Shown piece after piece: positions 24,201 to 36,200 of a stretch of 64,000 nucleotides of DNA. The notes beneath the pieces are model-generated. The model ran no database searches and had not been told where the DNA came from. It saw only the letters and a program-made list of their open reading frames with translations. Position numbers and translations under genes: made by a program. This DNA comes from Oxytricha trifallax (lineage: Eukaryota > Ciliophora > Spirotrichea > Sporadotrichida > Oxytrichidae). Position 1 is the first letter of the stretch; every line of letters starts with the position of its first letter. The DNA is taken from positions 29,921 to 93,920 of the forward strand of contig ARYC01001449.1 of NCBI GenBank assembly GCA_000711775.1, read 5' to 3'.

Positions 24201-27200
24201 GAGAGATGTTATAACGTTTCTTGTGAGCTTCTTAAATAACTTCCTTTAAGTACTCAGGTTCAGAGTTCCTAGGACACCAAAGAAGAAGTTTTTCTTTGGC
24301 AACTTATTAGAGAGTTATAGCTTTGATTGATGGTAGAGAGCAACATCTGAATCACTCATAAGATCATCATAGAGGTTTGTTGCTGATATTTCAGTTTAGT
24401 TAGGTATCTCGATCATTCTGATTTCATTAGACTCAAAAGCTTTTTACTCTTCACTTAGAATTGCCTTTAATAATGAGATTTTTGTTCCTTCCTGGGATGA
24501 TAAAAACAATCCACTATCGTTAATATATTAGTATTAGTTATAAGTTTACCTTGCTAAACCAACTATCTATAAATATCCTCTTTACTTCTAAATTTTCCTA
24601 TTAAATTCTGAGATTAAATTCTCTTCATTGCATCATTCATAGACTCCATCTTGCTTCCTCTTTCTAGAAATGCTAATGAAATTTAAAATTATGGATATCC
24701 ATTCTAAGTTTATTAAAATCTTACTACTAAATAGGGAGGACCTACTGGAGGTCAACCTTGAAAAGATATACGCAGAAGCATTGGAAAAATTGCTCCAAGT
24801 TTCACAGATTGATTTCCATTTTTATCAATCTATCTCCATTAAATTGCTCCTAATAATGTTTAATCATTTTAGGAGGTCCTTTAAATTAAGTTCATACTTT
24901 ATTAGGAGGCCCCCCTAGAGAAGAAAAAAACTTCATTAGGAGGATCTCCTAGAGAAACAAAACTTTATTAGGAGTATTTTAATTAACTAAAATGTATAAA
25001 ATTCTCATAAAATATGTTAACTTACAGTCTTTTATGGTTAGTTAATTTTCTTACATCTCAGCAAAAATCTACCAGAGTGTCATATACTCTACTATTATTA
25101 TTTATCAAGGTAGATTTTATCATTTTTATAATTAAATATATCAGCTAACTAAATTGAGAACTAACATTTCAAGAAGAGCAGCATTAATTGGGTCAAGTCA
25201 AGTTAATATAAATTATGTTTCCAAAAAAAATAAAATTGGAGACCAGAGACGTTTGCACTCAGTGGGAGCCTACTTATGACAACTTTGACCAGTCTATCTT
25301 TGAGATTTAAATGTAAGTTAAGAAGGAGGTTATCAAAGAATCTGTTCAAATTGAGGAGGAGTTTAAACAACCCTCGATAGACCATTCAATATTAACAGCT
25401 AAAGTTGACTAATAATGCAAAGAATGCAATAAAGTTTTCCTCTACAATTCAACTTATAATAGACACTAAAGAGATATACACAACGATATGCCAAGGTTAT
25501 ATCTCAAGCATTAAATGAAAGATGGGAAGTATGTCTATGAGTTGTGTGAGAAGCCATATTCTCATACTAGAGACCTCAAAGTGCACTTAAAGAAAAAGCA
25601 TAATCAAAGTTTTGTATTTACTCATGAACCTACATGAAAAAAGATTCCTAAAAAAATAAGGTGAAGATATCCTGCCTAGTGTCTTAGAGTTGAGGTACCG
25701 AAGTAAGTCAAAATGAAGAAAGCAGTCAAGAACTTTCCTGTCTCTGAGATATATAAAATCATGGTAAAAATTGAGGCTATGAAGATTCCTATTTTTAAAA
25801 TCATTGACTTAGATACTTGCCTTTAAAGCTACCTCACTCTTGAGGATAAAGTAGAGAAGAGAGTCATCACTGATGATTAATATGCTTACAAAATATATCC
25901 TATCAATTACTTTCTCGCTGATGAAAAGTTTTAAATGGGATTTGCAGTATTATGCTCTTTAACAAGCAAAATTTAGAGATTGAAGCATATTATTTAACTA
26001 GATGCTATACTACTTGTAAAAAATAATGTTTCCTTTAGACTTCCTCTCCTCGAGATGACTTACAGAGAATTTTTATCTGACAATAGATGCCAAAGATAAA
26101 TTGGCTAGATCGTGCAGCAAATAGTTGAGGGTATTGAAGAGCTTCACAAGTTTGGCTATGTTCATAGAGACTTAAAACCAGAGAACATCATGATGAACTT
26201 TCAACCTCTAAGAGTTCATATTATTTATTTCAACAGAGCTCAAAGAGTGCAAGCCTCTGCACTATGAAATGTATACGATACTCCTGGATATTTCCCAGAG
26301 AGAGAAGATTGGAGAAATGTAGACACTTAATGGGATATTTGGGCTCTAGCTGTAATAATAATAGAGAGTGACATGCCAAGAAACGATTATTATAACTGCA
26401 AGGGTGAGAGAGATTCTAAGTTAATAATCAAGCAATATCTCGATAAAAATAAAATAAATGGATGTCTCAGATAGCTTGCATACACAACTATTATCAAGCC
26501 AAGCTAAGATAATTAATTATCAATAGAAACAATCAAACAGTAACTTAGAAAGATAAAATTTAGAGAACTGGCATATGACGCTAAGCTTATGTTTGTGAGA
26601 AGTATTTTAAAAACTCACTTAATTTAGTAATATTTAAACATTTAATAATTACATAAACCCTTATAAAACCATAATATAGTATTAGTATTCCTTAATAGTC
26701 AACTTTTTTCAATCAAAAACTCATTCAAACTACTTGAAGGGTTTAAGGGTTTTGAATTCGGACAGTCCAATTCGCATTTTAACATCCCAATATCAAGGCA
26801 AGGCCGGTGAGCCTCAAATTTTAATCGCGAACGAGCTTAATCTTCCGATGGTATTTGGTTAATCTGGGATTGCAAGGATCAAACGGTTGATGGAGGGTGA
26901 AGGGATGGCCATAGAGCAGAAGGACGGCGGAGAAGAATTCAAGTGCACGGAGTGTTTCATTGTCATAACATCAAACACTCTTCCATTTAGCAAGATGGAC
27001 CACGAAGATGCCAATACTTTTTTATCCAGATATCTGCTCTACCAATCTAAGTTACCGACCTAAAGCAGGAGGTAGAATTCTCTTTAACAGTGCCAATTTT
27101 GGCACGGCTCCTCCACTATAGATTTCAAGCATGAGAGTGACAAGAATGCAGTCGTTTGAGAACACAGAGTTGTTGGTCGGAGACAGAGGAGAGATGTTTA

Positions 27201-30200
27201 GTGAGGTAACGTAGTATTGACTTAATCTACATCGATAATATATATATATTAAAATACAGTTACGGTTGACCACCAAAAACCCTACACAGATCACCTGACT
27301 ACTAATTAAAAATAATTCATTAATAAATTTAATTTAAAATCTAAATAAAATTATGAATAATGCCTCTTTTTAGTGGCAGTTAAGATTACTAATAAATCTA
27401 GAATAAATTTATATTTATCAAATTTTCTATTTTTATGTATTTTATTAAAATTACTATATCATTTTTTCTCAAAATTCAATTTTAAAAACATTTCTTATTC
27501 TTAATATTATAAGCTTCGCAATTGATACTTGAATTTTTTATTCTTAACTTTTCTCTATAATAAAATAAATTATAATTTTAAAAAATTGTAATAATTTTAT
27601 TAAAAGCATATATTCATAACATAAGAAGTAATAATTAGATAATTAAAAGTAATATCTAATCAATAAAAATATTAAATTTAAAAATATTAATAATAAAAAT
27701 TAATTTCTTCATATGATTAAAAACATTTTTATTAAAATATCTAATTAAATATATTAGAATGTAATATTTAAAAAGCATAGCAATATCTATCAATGAAAAT
27801 TATTGATATTTTTAATTTTAAAATTTCCCTGTAAAAAATTTTATAATAAAAATGGATGCATTAATATTTATATTTTTCTTAATAAACTGTCCTTCGTATT
27901 TATTGCCTGCCGCATTAGTCCAAGTACCCATGCCACTCATAAATCCATTTAACCACCATCCTTTATATTTATTACCATTGCTCCATTAGTACCTTCCGTA
28001 GCCATTTTATAAATATATAAAGTAATGAAAATTTATTTCATCATAAATGAAAATAATCAATAAAAAGTAATTAATGAATTATTCGTTAAGTAAATTCTAA
28101 TTAAGTATCAATTTAAAATCAATTTTATATATATACAATAAATAACATATTGATATCTGCTCCAACCGAGACCCCTCTTTTACCCCTCCTCCCAGGCCTA
28201 AAACGAGAAACTCCCTTCCACCCTAACTAGAAACAACAGCATCCTTTTTCATATGAAAATTTTGTTTCTCATTGATTAATTCATTTTCCTTCATGACATC
28301 TTGATCTCATAATATTTTTTATGCATAAATTATCATTTTTTAAACTTATTTTTCAACAAATCAAATAATACTCTTTATTAAATTTCTTATTTAACAAATT
28401 TCATTTCCTCCGCCGATTATTTTATTGAGAAGCTCCCATAGAAAAATATTTAAAAGTAAATTTCCTTTGACTCGATAATAATATATTAAAATTTATGAGC
28501 CAACAATCTCATACAACTTTATTTTTAAAAAAAGATGCAATCACTTTATTAATCTGTATTCGAAATATGATTAATTTTTTTCCAATTTTCAATAATTATT
28601 CACTATTAACATTTTATAGAAACAAATAGTAATGATAAAAATTCATAGGAAAGAAAATTAAGATAAAACCTATTTTAAAACATGTATTATTTATTAGTTT
28701 GTAAAGAAACTGATTTAAATAAATAAAGAACTTCTGATTTATTAAAGATAGTTATAAAAAATTATAATACATGTTTAAAATAGGTTTTATCTTTAATATT
28801 CTTTCCTATGAATTTTTATATTACTATTTGTTTCTATAAAATGTTAATAGTAATAATTATTGAAAATTGGAAAAAAATTAATCATATTTCGAATACAGAT
28901 TAATAAAGTGATTGCATCTTTTTTTAAAAATAAAGTTGTATGAGATTGTTGGCTCATAAATTTTAATATATTATTATCGAGTCAAAGGAAATTTACTTTT
29001 AAATATTTTTCTATGGGAGCTTCTCAATAAAATAATCGGCGGAGGAAATGAAATTTGTTAAATAAGAAATTTAATAAAGAGTATTATTTGATTTGTTGAA
29101 AAATAAGTTTAAAAAATGATAATTTATGCATAAAAAATATTATGAGATCAAGATGTCATGAAGGAAAACGAATTAATCAATGAGAAACAAAATTTTCATA
29201 TGAAAAAGGATGCTGTTGTTTCTAGTTAGGGTGGAAGGGAGTTTCTCGTTTTAGGCCTGGGAGGAGGGGTAAAAGGGGGGTCTGGGTTGGGACAAATATT
29301 AAAAGCCAGTCTGTTAGTCATATGTAAATTAACCTTTGTATTTAGTGCCATCATGGAAAGTCAATAAAAAAGTAAAATATAGATTAATCTATAAAATTTA
29401 TAATCTTTGTTGGATTATTAATAGATTTATAAATAGTATATAAGGATTATAATTAAATTTGATTAAACTTTTGAAATTTTACTGTTTTTTTAATTAATGT
29501 AGTTTTTAAAATACACCTGATCCATGTCTCTAATCATCGGCCCATTAACCACTATAAATGAAACCATTAACATAAAACTCTAACAAGTGTTATGTCTCTA
29601 AGTTTAGAGTGATTAGACTAGTTTTTTTTAATGCAAAAATTAGATAAAAAGACATTAGTTTTAAAAAAAATATAAAGCAATCATTGAAAATTTTAAATGA
29701 TAATTAAAATATATAACTATTCTATTCTTCACCAGTAATTTTGTATTTTGCGCTTATAAATATTTATTTAAAACTTAACTACTAATCAATTAAGCTTATT
29801 TACATTAAATAGGTAACTTAGGCGTTAACTTGTCCTAAATGATTACATTTTTTTAGTCTTTTTAATTTGTTATAAGGATATTTTGTAAAAACATATCCAA
29901 CTCATGGCCATGATTACGATAATCTCTTGACTATATAACCTCGCTTAGCAAGTTTTCATTAGCGGTATGTTGTCCGATTACACATATTATTATTTGACAA
30001 CCTAGTCTTAATCGATGATTTCTTAGTCATTGCCTCTGACTCTCTGTCCTTCCAAAAATAAAAAAAAAAAAGATTAAAAATTATTTTAAACTTTAGACTC
30101 AAATACATCTCTATCAGAGATATATACCTATTACTTTTAAAAATGTGGTGTGTAAAAGGAAAGCCAGCAATGTTTTAAGCTTTAGATCATAATTTGCTAA

Positions 30201-33200
30201 AATAGAGACTAGTCGATTCAAAACAGACTTCAAGTCTGAAACTAAGATTTCTTAAGACTCCTTTGATAAAAAACTATGGCTTGTACTTAGAGTAGTCGAA
30301 CTTTTCACAATAAAGTCTCTACTGTTCATAATTATAAAAGTAACTGAGATGAGTATTTAGCTTTGATGGAGCACGAATCTAAACCCCAAAACCATTAATT
30401 AGATGTTTTAGTGATTTTGAAGAGAACATTCAGTTATTTTTGAGGTATATGAGAAAACACTGGTTTTATGCATGATTATATTGTATTTCATGTAAATTTA
30501 TTTAATTTAATCAAATACATTTTTATTTTTTCATCTTTAAGGTATTTCCTAAATCTACCTCCTTTTGTGTTTCAAGTATATTTTATAATAATGATATTGG
30601 AAATGCTACTCACCAAAATAATATTAACTATCTTCTGAATATCATCACAACATACCCTTTCATGATATGTTTAACACCGAAACCTTTAGGTTATTTCTCT
30701 TGTTTTGTTCAAATGTTACACATAGTTTCCAAATTGCCTACTGCTCAAACAACCCTCTAAACAAAGCAATTATTCCATATCTTTGTGATTGGTTAATTCT
30801 TGGTGTTCCTAATATTTTAGCTAAATTCACTATTTATCCTTATTGTTCAATTGAATTAAATGACTGCTATTACTTTAGGACTGTGATTTAGCATAATTTT
30901 ATCTGGCTTCACATTTCTATAAACATACATCATATCAGAGACGTCTTTAAAACTCTTAGTTATTTTATGATTGTCTCATTCATTTTACATGGGTATTAAT
31001 ATGGAAAATATTCTCTTTCTTAGCCATTTAAAATTGCTTATTTCGTATTGAAATAAATCCAGATGTCTTAGAATTATAATAAATAAAAAAAAGAGATGAT
31101 TTAAAACCCCAAAAACCCTCAAATTGTTTGATTGAGTTTTTGATTTATAAAAGTAGATTATTAAGGCATATTATATTAGGGTTTTATGTTTAAATATTAG
31201 TAATTTAAGTGTGTATATGTAAGGTTTGGTGTCAATTTATGACAGTGAGTATATATATATTTACTATATAAATTGCGATATGGTTGTAATGACTATGGTG
31301 AATAACTCAAGCCTATTCTTTATTACACCTCTATAGCGAGCTGCTTCATAAATCTCCTGCTACAGTTAGGTTTCACTGTTTACTAGCATTAGATTTATAA
31401 AGATAGAATCTAAATTATAAGCATAAGAGACCTTAAAAATTTTAGCAGCATCATATCGATTATCTTATTAATGATAAGACTCTTAAATACTGGTGCTCAT
31501 TTCTCTCTAGCCTAGAGGGCTGTGATGTTTCATCGCCAATTTCCTGAGCTTCATATCTCTGCTTAATCTATAGCGAACATATAAAAAAAGAACGGAATAT
31601 CTTACAAGACAGTCAATCGCATTAAGAGAGTGATTGACTTTAATGTTCCATTTTATAAGGATAATTTAAATTATATATTCGATTTAATGCGAAGAGCATA
31701 ATATAAAGTTCATACACGCTGATGAGGCAGTATACACATTCATTAAGTTTACATCGAGGTCATGGTATAAGAGGTACAGTAACATAGAAGTTTATGATCA
31801 AAAGGTTAAGGTATAAACTCATTAAATCCTTGGTGGAATCAGTGGGGATAGTGGGCTAGAGACTTATGTTATCCACACTCGCTCTATTAAGACTGAATAA
31901 TGTATATAGTTATTACAATAGCTCAGAGATAAGTAAGCTGATTAAGAAATCATCCTGTTTTGTTAATAACTTGTCAGTTCATAAAACTAAAGACTCAAAG
32001 GAAGAAATATGAAAGGCTAAACATAACTCCTGTATTTAATGTTCCTTACAGCCCTTAGTTCAATGGAATTGAAATATATTGGGGGTTATTGAAAGGTCAT
32101 TATAAGAAATTGCTGCTCTACCATCTGATGCATGATTTGAAGATTGATACAGAAGATTTTATTAAGAGTGATACTAAAAGAGTCAACGATGAGAAAGCTA
32201 AAGTATGCGCAAGAGAAGGGAGATTTCGTGTGTATAAATAATTTTTAGATTTAAATGAATGAATAAGTTCACATATTAAATTTGCCCGCAAAGGGATTTG
32301 GCTTCTCTTTCTTTTCTTCCTCTTAAGCTTGCTTGGGCCTATGTTTCTTCTCTTAGTGGCAGCTCCTGCATCTATGTTCAGCTCGTCTGGCTTTTATAAA
32401 TCTTTGAAGAGTCTCTTACTCAATTCATGCTTTACTTGAGACTTTCTCTCTCTGTTTAATTTGCTGCGCTCTTTCATTAAGTATATAACAGTGCGAGATT
32501 TTTTCTATAAAATTAGAAGGGGAAGCTTACTTGAGATGAAAGAATGCTTTTAAAGTTGCTATAGCCAGGAGTCACTGATTTAAATTCCCTCCTTCTCTTT
32601 ATTTTCAGGAGAGATGTTATAACGTTTCTTGTGAGCTTCTTAAATAACTTCCTTTAAGTACTCAGGTTCAGAGTTCCTAGGACACCAAAGAAGAAGTTTC
32701 TCTTTGGCAACTTATTAGAGAGTTATAGCTTTGATTAATGGTAGAGAGCAACATCTGAATCACTCATAAGATCATCATAGAGGTTTGTTACTGATATTTC
32801 AGTTTAGTTAGGTATCTCGATCATTCTGATTTCTTTAGACTCAAAAGCTTTTTTCTCTTCACTTAGCAATGCCTTTAATAATGAGATTTTTGTTCCTTCC
32901 TGGGATGATAAAAACAATCCACTATCGTTTATATATTAGTATTAGTTATAAGTTTACCTTGCTAAACCAAATATCTATAAAGGTCCTCTTTACTTCGAAA
33001 TTTTAATTTTAAATCTTGAGATTAAATTCTCTTCATTGCATCATTCATAGACTCCATCTTGCTTCCTCTTTCTAGAAATGCTAATTAAATTTAAAATTAT
33101 GGATATCCATTCTAAGTTTATTAAAATCTAACTACTAAATAGGGAGGACCTACTGGAGGTCAACCTTGAAAAGATATGCGCAGAAGCATTGGAAAAATTG

Positions 33201-36200
33201 CTCCAAGTTTCACAGATTGATTTCCATTTTTATCAATCTATCTCCATTAAATTGCTCCTAATAATGTTTAACTATTTTAGGACGTCCTCCAAATTAAGTT
33301 CATACTTTATTAGGAGGACCCCCTAGAGAAAAAAAACTTCATTAGGAGGACCTCCTAGAGAAGCAAAACTTTATTAGGAGTATTTTAATTAACTAAAATG
33401 TATAAAATTCTCATAAAATATGTCAACTTACTTATCTTTGTTATAATTAAATATATCAGCAAACTAAATTGAGCGCTAACATTTTGAGAAGAGCGGCATT
33501 ACTTGGGTAAAGTCAATAAAAAATAATCATTCCAACAAAAACAAAAAATAGTAGTGACCAGAGACAGTTCTTCTCAGTGGGAGTCTACTTATGACAACTT
33601 TGACCAGTCTAGCTTTGAGATTTAAATGTAAGTTAAGAAGGAGGTTATCAAAGAATCTGTTCAAATTGAGGAGGAGTTTAAACAACTCTCGATAGAGCAT
33701 TCAATATTACCAGCTAAAGTTGACTATTAATGCAAAGAATGCAATAAAGTTTTCCTCTACAATTCAACTTTCAATAGAAATTTGAGAGATATACAGAACG
33801 ATATGCCAAGGTTATATCTCAAGCATTAAAAGAAAGATGGGAAGTATGTCTGTGAGTTCTGTGAGAAGCCATATTCTCATACTAGAGACCTCAAAGTGCA
33901 CTTAAAGAAAAAGCATAATCAAAGTTTTGTATTTACTCATGAACCTACATGAAAAAAGATTCCTAAAAAAATAAGGTGAAGATATCCTGCCTAGTGTCTT
34001 AGAGTTGAGGTACCGAAGTAAGTCAAAATGAAGAAAGCAGTCAAGAACTTTCCTGTCTCTGAGATATATAAAATCATGGTAAAAATTGAGGCTATGAAGA
34101 TTCCTATTTTTAAAATCATTGACTTAGATACTTGCCTTTAAAGCTACCTCACTCTTGAGGATAAAGTAGAGAAGAGAGTCATCACTGATGATTAATATGC
34201 TTACAAAATATATCCTATCAATTACTTTCTCGCTGATGAAAAGTTTTAAATGGGATTTGCAGTATTATGCTCTTTAACAAGCAAAATTTAGAGATTGAAG
34301 CATATTATTTAACTAGATGCTATACTACTTGTAAAAAATAATGTTTCCTTTAGACTTCCTCTCCTCGAGATGACTTACAGAATTCTTATATGACAATAGA
34401 TGCCAAAGATAAATTTGTTAAATCATGCAGCAAATAGTTGAGGGTATTGAAGAGCTTCACAAGCTTGGCTATGTTCATAGAGACTTAAAGCTAGAGAACA
34501 TTTTGATGGACTTTCAACCTCTTAGAGTTTATATTATTGATTTCAACAGAGCTCAAAGAGTGCAAGCCTCTGCATTAGGAAATGTATACGATACTCCTGG
34601 ATATTTCCCAGAGAGAGAGGATTGGAGAGATGGAGACACTTAATGGGATATCTGGGCTCTAGCAGTGTAATAATAATAGAGAGTGACATGCCAAGAAACG
34701 ATTATTATAACTGCAAGGGTGAGAGAGATTCTAAGTAAATAATCAAGCAATATCTCGATAAAATAAAAATTAAATGGAGGTCTCAGAGAGCTTGCATACA
34801 CAACTATTATCAAGCCAAGCTAAGATAATTAATTATCAATAGAAACAATCAAACAGCAACTTAGAAAGATAAAATTCGTAGAACTGCCTCATGACTCTAA
34901 CCTTATGTTTGTGTGAAATATTAAAAAAAATCGCTTGTTATACTCACTTAAATTACTAATATTGAAACATTTAACAATTGCATAAACCCTATTAAATCCT
35001 AATAATTATTAAATTAGAAGTAAACTTGTGAGATGCGTGAATAAACTCACAAGAACGACCTAATTTATTTGTTTTATCAGGGTTACTTCCAGGACTATGA
35101 CGGAAGTTTTGAGATTGCTTACAACAAACTCCTTGATGAAAACAAAGAGACAATAATTTCACTGAGTGACAGTGTTATTAAAGCAAATCTAACTTCATAA
35201 CAGGACGAGCTGGAAATCTCAAGCTCCTAGCTTCAAGAGGATGACGAATATTAAGAAGTCTCCTTTGAATATAACTACGTCTGGCAGGGAAGTGATGAAG
35301 AACCTTCCCATAAAATTTATGCGTAACTAAAACATAAACCAAAAAATACCCCTACATTCACCCACGAACTGGAAAAATAAAGGTGGGAAGAGCCTCTGAG
35401 ACTGAATCAGACGCCGACGACTGGGATGATGATGGCAATATCTCATTCGGAAAAGACGACCAAACAGAAGACTTTAAATTCATGCCTCATTGCTACTCAC
35501 ACAACGGAATGAAGGTACCACAAAGATTTATAAGACTTAAGGAATAATAAATTCAAGAAATGATTAATCAACTACAACTGGAAAAACTAGAGCTCTAAAG
35601 ACTTAGAGAAAAGAACGCTTACGAAACTAAATAAAAAGCCAAGGTAGTGAAAAAACAACCCTACCAAAAAAGATTCTACAACATAATAAATATAGATACT
35701 CCATATTTAACTTAAGACATATCCCAGAAACAAGGTAAAAAAAACCCCAACCTCCTATATAATAGTGAAAACAATATATCGACTACTATAGTAGAACTTA
35801 ACAGCGAAGAAGACACTAAACAAGAAGAAACACTTAAAAAACAGTCTAGAAATCACTCAAACTTAAATTATAGCATGGAAATGGGAGATGACCAAAAAAT
35901 CCTAGAAATAGTAGATCCTCATATTACAACCTCCATCTCACTATTAAATAGTGATCAGACATCTTTTTCAATCTTGGATCCTATGACGGCTAATACGTCA
36001 CACAGTATACCTATAGAATCTGACCAGAAATTACATCCCTAAACATATACCGAAGGACATCAGACTATATCCCTATAAGTTTTATCATAGAATTATTACG
36101 AATGAATATGAAAAAATTCATATGAGAGATGAAAGAATAGTCAGCTTGGCAAAGATAATTTTCATCCATGATAACTACCAAGGACTCGAACTGGAAAGAA

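Larger units (their letters stand above)
22690..26754 (+). mobile_element. TBE-1: telomere-bearing element (4065 bp)
   Basis: It starts CAAAACCCCAAAACCC and ends GGGTTTTG, with matching AAT target duplications at 22687-22689 and 26755-26757. It carries the three usual TBE genes: a plus-strand transposase, a minus-strand 22-kDa gene and a plus-strand zinc-finger/kinase region. The copy is worn: the transposase start is followed by TGA and the kinase has a TGA. It belongs to the same subfamily as TBE-2 and interrupts the helicase gene of element 1. Confidence 0.9.
21535..27440 (+). mobile_element. TIR element 1 with decayed SF3 helicase gene, interrupted by TBE-1
   Basis: Long inverted ends lie at about 21535-21735 and 27240-27440. 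They share CTAGATTTATTATTAATCTT/ACTGCCACTAAA outside and TAGTAGTCAGGTGATCTG, then TAGGGTTTTTGG, inside. Without TBE-1 the element would be about 1.8 kb. Its interior is clearly richer in G+C than the flanks and carries pieces of a superfamily-3 helicase on the plus strand. It sits whole inside one IES of gene B. The outer limit is uncertain by about 10 bp and no target duplication was assigned. Confidence 0.65.

Noticed and set aside
30667-30891. 74-codon plus-strand ORF
   Set aside because: No motif or paralog; lies in unassigned IES DNA.
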